Positions 8,609-18,279 of a DNA stretch of 64,000 bases are shown here, piece by piece. Source of the DNA: Haliea sp. (lineage in GTDB: Bacteria > Pseudomonadota > Gammaproteobacteria > Pseudomonadales > Halieaceae); the NCBI GenBank assembly GCA_016704305.1, contig JADJAL010000009.1, forward strand, positions 62,001 through 126,000, given 5' to 3'. The notes under the pieces are model-generated. The model made no database searches and was not told where the DNA came from. It saw only the letters and a list, made by a program, of their open reading frames with translations. The position numbers and the translations under genes were made by a program. Every line of letters starts with the position of its first letter. The stretch's first letter is position 1.

Positions 8609-9794
8609 CTAAAGCCCCAGCACCAGCTTGGCGATGATGTTGTGCTGGATTTCCTGGGAGCCGCCAAAGATAGAGGCGGCGCGATTGTTGAGGTAACGAG
8701 GCACCACCGAGCTGACGTAGTCCGCGCGCACCGGGTTGCCCTGGGCTACCGGGTTCATTTCAAACGCGGCGTAACCCAGTACCTCCACCGACATTTCGTT
8801 GATGGCCTGTTCGAGATTGACGGTGGCGATTTTCAGGATGGAGGATTCGGGGCCGGGGTTGCCGCCGCCGCTGACGGCGGAAAGGATGCGCAGTTCGGTG
8901 ATTTCCAGCGCCTTGAGGTCGATCTCGATGCGCGCCACGCGGCGGGCGATGTCGCCATGCTTGTCGAACTGCGGGTCGATGGTGTGTGCCGCCGCGACGA
9001 GGCCCATGAGATTGTCCAGCTCGTGCCGCACCCGGTGCGCACTGAAGCCGCCACCGCGCTCAAATTCCAGCAGGTACTTGGCGTAGCTCCAGCCCTTGTC
9101 CTCCTCGCCGATGCGGTTGGCCACGGGCACGCACATCGGTAAAGAAAACCTGGTTGACCTCGTGGTCTCCCGCCATGGTGATGATGGGTTCTACATGGAC
9201 GCCGGGCGATGCCATGTCAATCAACAGGAAGCTGATGCCCTCCTGGGGCTTGCTGCCGACATTGGTGCGCACCAGGCAGAAAATATGGTCGGCCAGGTGC
9301 GCGTGCGTCGTCCAGATCTTGGAGCCGTTGACGATGTAGTGGTCGCCGTCGCGCTGCGCCCGGAGCTTCAGGCTGGCGAGGTCGGAGCCTGCTCCGGGCT
9401 CGGAGTAGCCCTGGCACCAGTAGTGCTCGCCGCTCAGGATCTTGGGCAGGTACTCTGCCTTCTGCTGTTCGCTGCCAAACGCCATGATCACCGGCGCCAG
9501 CATCAGCAGGCCCAGCGGGATCAGCATGGGCGCGCCTGCGTGGTAGCACTCCTTGCTGAAGATGTACTTCTGCGCCGGGGTCCAGCCAGTGCCGCCGTAT
9601 TCCTGCGGCCACTGCGGCACGGCCCAGCCCTTTTCGGCCAGAATCGCCTGCCACTCCAGGGCGATGTCTTTTTCCACGAACACGCTGCCGTTGTTGGCTG
9701 TTGCCGCGACGATGTGTGGCGGCAGCGAGTCGGCCAGGAACTGGCGCACTTCCTGCTGGAAGCGCAGCTCATCGGGACTGAAGTCGAGGTTCAT
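8609..9794 (-). CDS. acyl-CoA dehydrogenase (frameshifted) (ACAD 1)
   Basis: Flavin acyl-CoA dehydrogenase introducing a 2,3-double bond in an acyl-CoA. The N-terminal part (9794 to about 9135) has FSPDELRFQQEVRQFL, the FAD-binding loop QGYSEPGAGSDLASL and WTTHAH. The C-terminal part (about 9135 to 8609) has GEEDKGWSYAKYLLEFERGGG and ends with the family-typical GGSQEIQHNIIAKLVLGL. The frame breaks near 9130-9137 at FFTDVR/VPVANRI; two bases appear missing. The start at 9794 has GAGGAACC upstream. An alternative start at 9809 overlaps the preceding stop (ATGA), suggesting translational coupling. Same operon as Rieske 2. Confidence 0.85.
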
Positions 9795-9805
9795 GCCCTG
9801 GTTCC

Positions 9806-10567
9806 TCATTGCATTGCCCAGCGGATGCCGCGCCGCAGCACCTCGTAGTACTCGGCGGTTTTCCAGGCGCCTTCCTCGACAGTTGGATATTCCTCCATTA
9901 GTGGTTGCATATCGTATTTGCCGCGACAGTGGCCCAGCGTGAAATACAACACCACGCCTTTGCCGTAGGGGTGCAGGTACAGTACCGGCTGGATATCCGT
10001 CTCTTTCATCCAGTCGTCGCGCACAAAGTTAACGACAGGATCAGACCAGTGGCAGTGCATCAGTGTCTGGTGCTCGCCGAGCATCCGGCACAGGTAAAGC
10101 TCGTCATCCACGGTGAACGTGGGAAGGTTGCGCACCAGTTCATGGTCCGGCTCGGTAACGTGCACCTCGTAAGGTTGTATCGGCGGGTGCGACACGAACT
10201 GGCTGCCGAGTAGTTCCATGAAGGGCGGGTTGTCGTTGGGGCAGTCCACGAGCAGTCCGCCGTCGGCCGCCGGTTCCAGGAAGCGCAGGATGGAGTTGGT
10301 GCCATGCAGCGCAAACCACTTCCTGCCGCCGCGTACGAAATCCGCCAGGCGCTGCGTTTCCTGTGCCGTCGGCATCACGTCACAGGTGTAGGTGACCAGG
10401 AAGTCGCAGGCGCAGATCGCGTCGATGTCGGAGTAGTCGGCGCCGACCTGCACCTTGATGCGCGGTTGCTCCGCCAGCAGCTTGAGGATTTCCAGCCGCG
10501 CGAAGTCGATGTTGTGGTACTTGCCACCGGCGACCAGGTAGACATCCAGGCGGTCTGCTTTTCCCAT
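9806..10567 (-). CDS. ThuA-like domain protein
   Basis: 253 residues resembling the ThuA (trehalose-utilisation-like) fold, a glutamine-amidotransferase-like flavodoxin fold. Seen: VYLVAGGKYHNIDFARLEIL at the N-terminus, CDFLVTYTCDVMP, FVRGGRKWFALHGTNS and a C-terminal VVLYFTLGHCRGKYDMQPL, typical of ThuA proteins. In the family the role is mostly unknown (a keto-sugar or sugar-related activity has been suggested). Here it lies between SDR 2 (17-base gap) and ACAD 1 (ATGA overlap), so it is presumably a pathway enzyme rather than a sugar protein. Confidence 0.75.
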   Translation of the reverse strand: MGKADRLDVYLVAGGKYHNIDFARLEILKLLAEQPRIKVQVGADYSDIDAICACDFLVTYTCDVMPTAQETQRLADFVRGGRKWFALHGTNSILRFLEPAADGGLLVDCPNDNPPFMELLGSQFVSHPPIQPYEVHVTEPDHELVRNLPTFTVDDELYLCRMLGEHQTLMHCHWSDPVVNFVRDDWMKETDIQPVLYLHPYGKGVVLYFTLGHCRGKYDMQPLMEEYPTVEEGAWKTAEYYEVLRRGIRWAMQ

Positions 10568-10584
10568 GTTACAAACGCCCCATG

Positions 10585-11346
10585 TTACAGCTGCACGCGC
10601 TTGGTGTAGCCGCCATCCGCCACCAGGTTCACTCCGGTGATCAGGCTGGCCGCAGGGCTCGCCAGGAAGACCACGGCGTTGGCGATTTCTTGTGCACTGC
10701 CAAGCGTACCGCGCGGAATTTTTGCGACGCTGGCATCGTAGATCGCGGGCAGGTTGTTCTTGATGTAATCCCAGTCGCCGCCTTCGATATACACCGGGCC
10801 GGGCGACACGCAGTTGACGCGGATACCCTTGCCGCCGAGCGCCAGCGCCAACTGTTGTGAATGCACGATCACGGCCGCTTTGATGGCGTTGTAGGTCTGC
10901 GGCATCATGAATTCCTCGACCGCGGCGACACTGCCAATCACGACAATGGACGCGGCATCGGATTTTTCCAGGAACGGCATCGCCGCTTCGATGCCGCGCG
11001 TCGTGCCCAGCAAATCGACGTTGAAGTTTTTGGTCCAGCCTGCCTCATCGACACTGCCGCCACCGGCGCTGACATTCGGCACGAAGATGTCGATACCGCC
11101 CAGTTCCTTGCCGGCGCTGGCGATCCAGGCCTGGTAGCTCTCCTTGTCGGCCACGTCGATCGCTGCGCCCGTGACTTTCACGCCTTTGGCTGACAGCTCT
11201 TTTACAGCTTGTGTCACGGAGTCCTGGTCGCGGGAACAAATTGCCAGGGACACGCCTTCATCCGCCAGCAGGTTGGCGATGGCGCGGCCGATGCCGCGGG
11301 TAGCGCCGGTGATGACGGCTTTCTTTCCAGATAATCCGAGGTCCAT
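10585..11346 (-). CDS. SDR family oxidoreductase (SDR 2)
   Basis: Short-chain dehydrogenase/reductase, 253 residues. Seen: GATRGIGRAIANLLADEG (Gly-rich NAD(P) motif), VPNVSAGGGS at the NNAG position, catalytic region VIGSVAAVEEFMMPQTYNAIKAA (YNAIK), SPGPVY and a GVNLVADGGYT C-terminus. The unusual VPNVSAGG replacing NNAG suggests a divergent subfamily. First gene of the SDR 2/ThuA/ACAD/Rieske 2 operon, with AGGAG before its ATG and a strong candidate operator about 130 bases upstream. Confidence 0.9.
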   Translation of the reverse strand: MDLGLSGKKAVITGATRGIGRAIANLLADEGVSLAICSRDQDSVTQAVKELSAKGVKVTGAAIDVADKESYQAWIASAGKELGGIDIFVPNVSAGGGSVDEAGWTKNFNVDLLGTTRGIEAAMPFLEKSDAASIVVIGSVAAVEEFMMPQTYNAIKAAVIVHSQQLALALGGKGIRVNCVSPGPVYIEGGDWDYIKNNLPAIYDASVAKIPRGTLGSAQEIANAVVFLASPAASLITGVNLVADGGYTKRVQL

Positions 11347-11478
11347 GAGTGGCTCCTGATTGACGTGCAGTGAATGGTGGGAGTGCGTGCCCGGTATATG
11401 TGCTGCGGAGGCTGTGTCCTGCGCCAGAACATCGGGCCGGTTCTTGTACGCCCGAAAAAGTAGCAGAGCCCTCCTGAA

Positions 11479-11502
11479 AAAACAATCAGAATTGACTGTT
11501 TA
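11479..11502. promoter_or_regulatory. candidate TetR operator, site 3
   Basis: Halves AAAACAATCA and TGACTGTTTA separated by GAAT, one of the best matches. It lies in the divergent promoter region between SDR 2 (minus) and the zinc alcohol dehydrogenase (plus). Confidence 0.75.
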
Positions 11503-11581
11503 TTTTTCTTCGGCTACCGTCACGTTCGGGGATTGACCAGCACGCGGGCAATCCGGTGCCAGACAGCGACGAGGAAAGGCC

Positions 11582-12616
11582 ATGAAAGCAGCGGTATTTA
11601 CAGAGGTTGGCACGCCATTGGCGGTAGAGCAGGTTCCGGACCCGGCACCCGCGCCCTCCGAGCTGGTGGTGAAGGTCGGCTATTGCGGCGTCTGCGGCAC
11701 CGACCTGCACGCGACACGGCAGGGCCTGACCACGGCCTGCCACGGGCAGATACTCGGGCACGAATTCGTCGGCGAGATCGTCGAGGTGGGCCCGCAAGCA
11801 CAGGGCAATTGGCAGGTAGGGGAGCGCGTCTGCGCGATGCCGTTTATCGCCTGCGGCCACTGCCTGCCCTGCGCTGCCGGGCGGTTTTTCGAGTGCCAGA
11901 ACAAAAAGGTCGCGGGCGTCGACGCGCAGGGCGGCTTTGCGGAATACGTGGCCACTGGTTGCCGCGAGACCCTGCGACTGCCCGATAATCTCGAGCTGCA
12001 AACCGCAGCCCTCGTCGAACCGCTCGCGGTGGGCATCCACGCGGTGCGCGTTGCCCAGCTCAAGGCGGGCAGTCGCGTGTTGATCATTGGCGCCGGCCCT
12101 ATCGGGCTCACCACCGCGCTGTGGTGCCGCTTCTTTGGCGCGCGCAGCGTGGTCGTCAGCGAGACCGCCGCGAGCCGTGCGGCGCTGGCGCAGGCGATGG
12201 GCGCAACCACGGTGTTGCGACCTGATCCGGCCGCCGGCACCGCAGGCCTGCTGGCCCAGTTCATGGATGCGGCGGGCGGGCCGCCGGATGTGATCTTCGA
12301 GTGCGTAGGCGCCCCCGGGTTGCTGCAACAGTGTATTGAGATAGCGCCGTACGGCGGTCGCATCATACCGGTCGGGGTGTGCGAGCAGCCCGACAGCATC
12401 ATGCCGTTCTTCGGCCTGGTGAAAGAACTCAACATCCAGTTCGCCATTGCGCACACGCTGGACGACTTCGAGACCAGTATCGCGATGCTGGCGGCAGGGC
12501 GGATCGACGTGGCGCCGATGATCACCGACATCGTCAGCCTGGAACAGTTACCGGCAGCGTTCGAAGCCCTGCGCACGCCCGACCATCAGTGCAAGGTGCT
12601 GGCGCGCATGTGGTGA
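11582..12616 (+). CDS. zinc-dependent alcohol dehydrogenase (MDR family)
   Basis: Medium-chain dehydrogenase/reductase, 344 residues. Seen: catalytic-zinc residues in CGVCGTDLH and GHEFVGEIVEVG, structural-zinc cysteines in CGHCLPCAAGRFFEC, and the cofactor-binding GAGPIGLTTALWC. Resembles threonine/butanediol/sorbitol dehydrogenase-like enzymes. GAGGAAAGG precedes the ATG. Divergent from the SDR 2 operon with an operator between. Likely an alcohol-oxidising step; substrate unknown. Confidence 0.9.
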   Translation: MKAAVFTEVGTPLAVEQVPDPAPAPSELVVKVGYCGVCGTDLHATRQGLTTACHGQILGHEFVGEIVEVGPQAQGNWQVGERVCAMPFIACGHCLPCAAGRFFECQNKKVAGVDAQGGFAEYVATGCRETLRLPDNLELQTAALVEPLAVGIHAVRVAQLKAGSRVLIIGAGPIGLTTALWCRFFGARSVVVSETAASRAALAQAMGATTVLRPDPAAGTAGLLAQFMDAAGGPPDVIFECVGAPGLLQQCIEIAPYGGRIIPVGVCEQPDSIMPFFGLVKELNIQFAIAHTLDDFETSIAMLAAGRIDVAPMITDIVSLEQLPAAFEALRTPDHQCKVLARMW

Positions 12617-12684
12617 GTGCGCGGACGAGCGGGTCTGCCGCGACGCCCAGTCGTGATACTTGGTCGCGAACTCAATCGCGATAG

Positions 12685-13554
12685 TCAGTCGCGATAGTAG
12701 TCCACGCCGACGATCTCCTGCCAGCGGTCGGCAAACGCGTCATCGTCTTCGGTGCACAGCATGCCGATCCACTCTTCGTCGGCGACGCTGAAGCGGCCGT
12801 CGATTATTTCGCTGGCATCCTTGCCCACCGGATAGCGAAAGCGCGGGTGCTGCGCCGTAATCGCCTGTTCAATCACAGTTGCCACGTCTGCCGGCATTGC
12901 AGGCGCGCGCAGGCCGTACTCAAAATAGCGCATAAGGCGTTGCACGTTCTTCGGGTACAGGGGCGGGGCAGTGGCGGGAGTGCCCTTGGCCCAAATCGGA
13001 GTCGCCACGCACCCTGGCTCTATTATGGAGACCTGACAGCCGAATTCCGCCATCTCCTGCGCCAGGGCTTCGCACAAGCCTTCCAGTGCCCATTTTGAGG
13101 CGGAGTAATGCGCGTGGCAGCCGGCGACGTAGCGCCCGGCGAGCGAGCCCACCATGACGATGCGGCCCTGGCGTTGCTTGCGCATGAACGGCGTCACCGC
13201 GCGCAGCAGATTCACGTTGCCAAAATAGTTGGTCTCAAAAATCTCCCTCACCACCTCGATGGGAGTCTCTTCCACGGAGGAGCCGGCGCCAATGCCCGCG
13301 TTGGCCACCAGCACGTCGATGCGTCCGCTGCGGTCCACCACCTCGGCCACTGCGGCATCGATGGAGGCGCTATCCACCAGATCCAGTCGCAGTATGTGTA
13401 CCGGCAGATTCTCGGCAGCGATTTTTTCCCTGAGTTCGTCGGCAGTGCCGGGGTTGCGCACCGAGGCATAGACCTCGTGGCCCTTGCGCGCCATGTGCAA
13501 TGCAGTTTCCTGGCCGATGCCGGTGCTGCTGCCGGTTACTAGAATGACGGACAT
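12685..13554 (-). CDS. SDR family oxidoreductase (SDR 3)
   Basis: Short-chain dehydrogenase, 289 residues. Seen: TGSSTGIGQETALHMARKG, VANAGIGAGSS, catalytic VGSLAGRYVAGCHAHYSASKWA (YSASK) and the downstream PGCVATPIW. The long C-terminal tail and the overall pattern resemble retinol/17-beta-hydroxysteroid-dehydrogenase-like SDRs acting on lipophilic substrates. RBS AGAGGT. Last gene of the probable operon TonB receptor, D27-like, small coiled-coil, SDR 3. Confidence 0.88.
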   Translation of the reverse strand: MSVILVTGSSTGIGQETALHMARKGHEVYASVRNPGTADELREKIAAENLPVHILRLDLVDSASIDAAVAEVVDRSGRIDVLVANAGIGAGSSVEETPIEVVREIFETNYFGNVNLLRAVTPFMRKQRQGRIVMVGSLAGRYVAGCHAHYSASKWALEGLCEALAQEMAEFGCQVSIIEPGCVATPIWAKGTPATAPPLYPKNVQRLMRYFEYGLRAPAMPADVATVIEQAITAQHPRFRYPVGKDASEIIDGRFSVADEEWIGMLCTEDDDAFADRWQEIVGVDYYRD

Positions 13555-13593
13555 GGTTTACCTCTTAAGTGCTGGCAATTATGGGAAGGGGAT

Positions 13594-13857
13594 TTAATTT
13601 TCGTCGCCTGCTGCTGGATACTGCATCACAGAAACGTCACGGTCCTGGCGCTGCTTGTAGTCGATGCGGTACTCGCAGGTGACACAGCGGCGCATGCCGG
13701 CGCGCATGCTGTCGTTCTGCGCGCGCAGGCTGGCGTTCTCCTTGCGCAGGTGCTCGACCTCGTTCTGCAGCTGCCACAGCTGCTTTTGCGCGGTGATTCG
13801 CGTGGCGAATAGTCGCGACAGTTTCAACATGCTGGGGAGTAGCAATGTATTCAACAC
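13594..13857 (-). CDS. small coiled-coil protein with CxxC motif
   Basis: 87 residues from a GTG start; ATG at 13830 (residue 10) is an alternative. A central heptad-rich stretch (QLWQLQNEVEHLRKENASLRAQ, seen as two halves around residues 28-49) predicts a coiled coil. It is followed by CVTCEYRI, a CxxC that could bind metal. It begins four bases after the stop of the D27-like gene, so it is probably cotranscribed and may be its partner. I do not recognise a family. Confidence 0.55.
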   Translation of the reverse strand: MLNTLLLPSMLKLSRLFATRITAQKQLWQLQNEVEHLRKENASLRAQNDSMRAGMRRCVTCEYRIDYKQRQDRDVSVMQYPAAGDEN

Positions 13858-13861
13858 GGAG

Positions 13862-14665
13862 TCAGTGCGGCTGCCAGCTCATCCGCACCGTGCAGGATGT
13901 CTCTGGCAGGTGCGGGTCAAACTCCATCTTCAGCCCGCCACCCGCGCCATTGAACAGCGCCTCGAATGGACCTTTGCAGATATTGAGGCAGCCCTCCTCG
14001 GGCAGGGCGTTGGGATTGGGCAAGCGGTCGGCCGGGCCGCAGGTATGCCAGCCGCAATCCGGAATTTCCATTACCGTGAGGCCATTCGCCGGATCGAATT
14101 CCGTGATGCTGGCCGGGCCGGTGAGCCAGTGCGCCGGGTTGAACGTTTCGAACAGGAAGGTGCTCCAGCGGCCGGGTTTGGTAGAGCCGTCCGGCCGCGC
14201 TTTGGTTTTCTTGTTTTTGTTTTTCTCCCCCATGCTGTTCATCATCTTCAGGAAGTCGCCGGACGTTTCATGCGACAACGCTACCGAGGTGCCGATGACG
14301 ATTTCCTCATACTGTTTCTGGCTGTAATGCTTGCGCAGTTCCAGCAGTGCCCACTCGACCTCGCGCACGAAATTGCCGTAGCGTTTGCGCCATTTTTCCC
14401 GTGGGGAATCAAAGGTAGCGATGACTTCGCGGCGTGATTTGATCTGTTCGTAATCGCGGTCAACCTGCTCCTTGTCGCCGGACAGGCGCAGGATGGGAAC
14501 AAACGTGTGGCTGACAATCGGCATGGCCTTCTTCACCAGCATGGTGTTGGACATCCACATGTCGATCCACGCCTGCGGCCCCCAGTTGTAGTAGAAGCCC
14601 GATTTTTTGGGGGGCGCGACGCGGCCCGTGCCGCGGTCGCTGGAGATAAGAGTTTGATCAGACAT
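13862..14665 (-). CDS. DWARF27/DUF4033-like protein (putative carotenoid isomerase-like)
   Basis: 267 residues from ATG 14665 (GGGGAA upstream). The C-terminal third resembles, from memory, the DUF4033 domain of the plant beta-carotene isomerase DWARF27. It has WLTGPASITEF, then cysteines at 204 and 209, the core CLNICKGP (C226 and C230, matching the C-x-N-x-C-K of D27), LKMEFDPHLPETSC with C258, and an aromatic end. D27 is an iron protein making 9-cis-beta-carotene for strigolactone synthesis. Bacterial homologues are poorly characterised. Between the helical N-terminus and this domain lies a lysine-rich insertion (about residues 145-160). It follows a TonB receptor by 86 bases. An L-2-amino-thiazoline hydrolase-like assignment is a weaker alternative. 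Confidence 0.55.
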   Translation of the reverse strand: MSDQTLISSDRGTGRVAPPKKSGFYYNWGPQAWIDMWMSNTMLVKKAMPIVSHTFVPILRLSGDKEQVDRDYEQIKSRREVIATFDSPREKWRKRYGNFVREVEWALLELRKHYSQKQYEEIVIGTSVALSHETSGDFLKMMNSMGEKNKNKKTKARPDGSTKPGRWSTFLFETFNPAHWLTGPASITEFDPANGLTVMEIPDCGWHTCGPADRLPNPNALPEEGCLNICKGPFEALFNGAGGGLKMEFDPHLPETSCTVRMSWQPH

Positions 14666-14750
14666 GCTGTATTCCCCCTGTGTCACACGGTCAAAGCTTA
14701 CCGAATCGAAATCTCGTATGAATCCTGTCGCCTGCCTGGCATCTATAGGG

Positions 14751-17176
14751 CTAGAAATTGAAACGCGCAGTAACACCGTAGATCGCGCCCGGCGCTGTCA
14801 CACCGGTGTAACCGCCGAGCACAGGGATATCAAGGCCGAAGCTGTAGTACTCTTCGTCCAGCATGTTGCGGCCCCAGATGGCAGCCTCCCACGTCTGTTC
14901 CATATTGCTCACGGTGAAGCGCAGGTTGATCAAATCGACTGCATTATTTTCCAGCACTGGATCGAGATCCTGGTCCAGGTAGAAGCTGTCGGTGTAACTA
15001 TGCTCAAGGCGTACAGTGCCCATCAGGCCCTCGGTAAGGTCGTGGGTATACTGCACAAAAGAGCTTGCGGTCCATTCCGGCGCGTTATCAAGCGTTTCGC
15101 CGGCGAGGTCCTGGACACAATTTGAAGATGTTCCGGGGGAGCCACTCTGTGCGTTGTCTACGACGTAGTACTGGTAGAAGGCCTGATCAACAGTACACTG
15201 GCCGTTGTCGAAATCCTGATAGGTGGCCTTGTTGTAACCGATGGCTGTTCCCACCATCGTATCGGCGAGTGGCACGTAAACCACTTCCAATTCTGAACCA
15301 TAGCTTTCCAGGGAGCCGGCATTGGTGACCGTGATACTGGAGCCGTCGAAGGCCTGTGCCTGGAAGTCGTCATAATTGACGTAGTACAGGGTGCCGTTCA
15401 CCTGCAGGCGCCTGTCCTCGCTGGATCCCTTCCAGCCGAGTTCATAGTTGGTCGCGATTTCCGGTTCAAACTCGCCGTTTTTACCGACCAGTTCCCGACG
15501 CTGGTTGAAACCGCCGGATTTGAAACCCCGGCTGATGCTGGCATAGGTCATGATCTCTGGCTTTACAAAGTAGCGCGCAATCAGCGTTGGCGAAAGATCA
15601 TCGTCACTGCGTGTGTCATCGGTGTAAACGTCTGGGCCGGCTATGGGTGGCAGGTCAGGCGTATTGACGGTTTTCGGAGTGGTGATCTGGGAGCCGACAC
15701 GGTCCTTTTGTTCATAGGTATAACGCAAGCCCAGGGTAGTGCTGAAACTGTCCGTGATGTTCCAGATCAACTGGCCGAAGGCGGCGTAACTGGTGGTCTT
15801 GTAGGTATTAACATCGGTATTGAGTGTGCCGTCCGGGAAAATAAGGCTCAGGGGCAAACCGGGTGCAACTTCGATGTTCTCGACCAAAGCCTGGGACTGA
15901 CTCACGGTACCCGTGGAGTCTGTTTCCGAGTAGAAGGCATACAGCCCGCCCTGATAATCAATGGTCGCCCCGCCGGGAGAAGTAACGCGCAGCTCCGATG
16001 TGTATTGGTCGTATTTCAGGTCCGTTGATCCGGTGACGGCATCGTAGGCGGTGAAGTCACCGTCGTAGGCGCTGTCAGATTTGTAGCGCCGCCACGCATT
16101 TATAAAGGTGAGGACATCTTCATTGGATAGGTCCTTGTTCCATTCCAGTGCTACGCCGCCGACGTCAACCTTGTTAAACAATTCGGCATCAAGCCAGTAA
16201 TCGTCACTAAACGGATCCGCGTTCGGGGGCGAGAAGCCTTCCGAATCTTCGAAGGAGTTCCAGGCCAGCCTGGGTTGGCCCTGGCCGTTGAGGCCAAGCT
16301 GTTCGGACAGTTGCTGCGAGGGGTTATTGGTGGAGGGCGTGTTGAGTGTGGAGAGGCCCTCGTACTGGATAGCGGCCAGGCCACAGCAGTCCGTGTCTTC
16401 CTTGCTGTAATCCACGGTCAACAGGAATTCGCCGAACCCGTCATCGTCACTGGTTGAGGTGTCAAACAGGGTGCGCGCTTTGACGCCCCACTTGTTAGCG
16501 TCGTTGATACCCTGGCCCGTATAAGTGTTCTCGTAGAGATGGTCGCCGTTGACCGCGTAACCGGTCAGTCGGGTGGCGTTACCTGAGTCGCCCAGCGGTA
16601 TGTTGGTCATGGCGTGTATTTCAGCGCGTTCGTCCGAGTTATACGTCGTCTCGACCGTGGACTCGAAAGCTTCGGGCGAGGGCGCCATGCTGATAATGCT
16701 GATGGCGCCTGCGGCCGTGTTCTTTCCGTACAGTGTGCCCTGCGGTCCACGCAATATCTCAACGCGCTGGATATCGATCAGGTCGCCGATACTCATGCCG
16801 GCGCGGCCCTGGTAGACACCATCGATGAACATGCCGACGCTGGGATCAATGCCGACGTTGGTGCCGACCGAGCCGATACCGCGAATGCGGATGGATGTGG
16901 AGTTGGAATCTGTCCCTTGGGTGATTTTCAGGCTGGAGTGTACTGTTCCAGTCCGGCGAGATTGGTGACCCCGGAGTCCTTGAAGAACTCGCTGGTAAAT
17001 GCCGTGACCGACATCGGTACTTCCTGGATGCTCTCCTCGCGCTTGGTGGCGGTCACCACGACCTCTTCCAGCGCCAGCGGATCGGGGCCGTTTGGGTCTA
17101 CCGCATCCTCGGCATACGCCGCGTTGGCCAGCAGGGTGGGCAGTAGCAGCACGGAGAAAAAACGGCAAATAGTCAT
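14751..17176 (-). CDS. TonB-dependent receptor (frameshifted) (TonB 1)
   Basis: Outer-membrane beta-barrel receptor of the sphingomonad/marine catabolic type, about 808 residues. The start at 17176 gives a signal peptide (MTICRFFSVLLLPTLLANAAYA), then the TonB box-like LEEVVVTATKREES. The plug region has RIRGIG and GVYQGRAG...RVEILRGPQGTLYGKNT. The barrel ends in GVTARFNF, with the usual terminal aromatic residue. The frame breaks once, near 16937, between LAGLEQYTP and SLKITQG; one base appears missing. An operator lies about 110 bases upstream. It is probably the uptake receptor for the hydrophobic substrate of the cluster. Confidence 0.88.
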
Positions 17177-17285
17177 AGGCGGGATCACTGCGGATTTATA
17201 GTTTTCGTGGATTGCGGGCGCCGATTCAATTGCCGACAGCATGATCGGAGCCAACAGCAACTGACATTACCAAAATGTCATTTCA

Positions 17286-17309
17286 AAAACAAACAGAATT
17301 GACTGATTT
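17286..17309. promoter_or_regulatory. candidate TetR operator, site 4 (TonB 1 promoter)
   Basis: Halves AAAACAAACA and TGACTGATTT separated by GAAT. It lies between the end of the nitroreductase gene and the start of the TonB 1 operon on the minus strand. Confidence 0.72.
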
Positions 17310-17356
17310 TTATTAAGAGAGCAATGCGAGCCGTCGCGTTTGCGCCGGCAGCGCGC

Positions 17357-18013
17357 CTACCAGCCGTCCACGTGCAGTACGCCGTCCAGCGACTTGCGTG
17401 GCGCGGGGCGAAAATCCGTGCCGAGGGTGTGTGCGACCGGAATCAGCGCCACCTGCGCAACGCTGTCGGGAATACCGAGCAGGGCGGCGATTTTCTGTTC
17501 GTGCACCAGGTGCAGCGTCGTCCAGCAAGTGCCGAGGCCGCGCTCACGCGCCGCGAGCATGAAACTCCACACCGACGGCAAAATAGAGCCAAAGATCGCT
17601 GCCTGTACCGCCAGCGGCGTACCTGGGGCGTCCGGTCGCCCGCTACAGCAGGGAATAAGCATCGCCGGCACGCGGTGCAAGTTATCGGCGAGGTAGCGCG
17701 CGGAATCGAACACGCGCTCCTGGATGACGGTCATCGACGCATCGCCAGCATGCTGGCGCTTGGGTTGGTTGGGGCCGGCAGCGTAGTCGTCGAAGGCCTG
17801 GCGGTAGAGGTCGCCGATGGCCTGTCTTTTCTGCGCGTCCGTGACCAGCACGAAGTGCCAGCCCTGTGAATTGGAGCCCGAGGGACCTTGCAACGCAAGT
17901 TGCAGGCACTCCTGCAGCAGTGTCATCTCAACCGGGCGGTCCAGGTCCAGGCGCTTGCGCACTGCGCGGGTGGTGCTGAGTACTTCATCTGTGCTGAGAT
18001 TGAGTCGGGTCAT
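17357..18013 (-). CDS. nitroreductase family protein (FMN)
   Basis: 218 residues, nitroreductase/FMN oxidoreductase fold. Seen: TRAVRKRLDLDRPVE (FMN phosphate-binding Arg region), LQLALQGPSGSNSQGWHFVLVTD, and ERGLGTCWTTLHLVHEQKIAALLGIPD near the C-terminus. These proteins reduce nitro groups, enones or quinones with NAD(P)H. RBS GGAG before ATG. Divergent from ACAD 2, sharing operator site 5. Confidence 0.88.
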   Translation of the reverse strand: MTRLNLSTDEVLSTTRAVRKRLDLDRPVEMTLLQECLQLALQGPSGSNSQGWHFVLVTDAQKRQAIGDLYRQAFDDYAAGPNQPKRQHAGDASMTVIQERVFDSARYLADNLHRVPAMLIPCCSGRPDAPGTPLAVQAAIFGSILPSVWSFMLAARERGLGTCWTTLHLVHEQKIAALLGIPDSVAQVALIPVAHTLGTDFRPAPRKSLDGVLHVDGW

Positions 18014-18094
18014 TGGAAACTCCTTGTTAGGCGCTGTAGCGAGCGAGGGCCGGGCCGCTTGGCTGATCGAGTCTATGTCATCACCCCTAAAATT

Positions 18095-18118
18095 AAAACA
18101 GTAAGGCCTGATTGTTTT
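18095..18118. promoter_or_regulatory. candidate TetR operator, site 5
   Basis: Nearly perfect palindrome: AAAACAGTAA, GGCC, TGATTGTTTT. Divergent region between the nitroreductase and ACAD 2 genes. Confidence 0.75.
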
Positions 18119-18279
18119 GGTGATGCCCGTTTGCTAGCATGGCGCGGTCCCGCTGGCGTCGCTCTCCCGAGCGATGCGCAGTCTGGAGCAACACTCTACA
18201 CAACCCGACACGACCCTACGCGCGCAAAATTCGCCGCAGCAGACGCGCAGCAGACGCGCAGCAGACAACAGGCCAGCCC

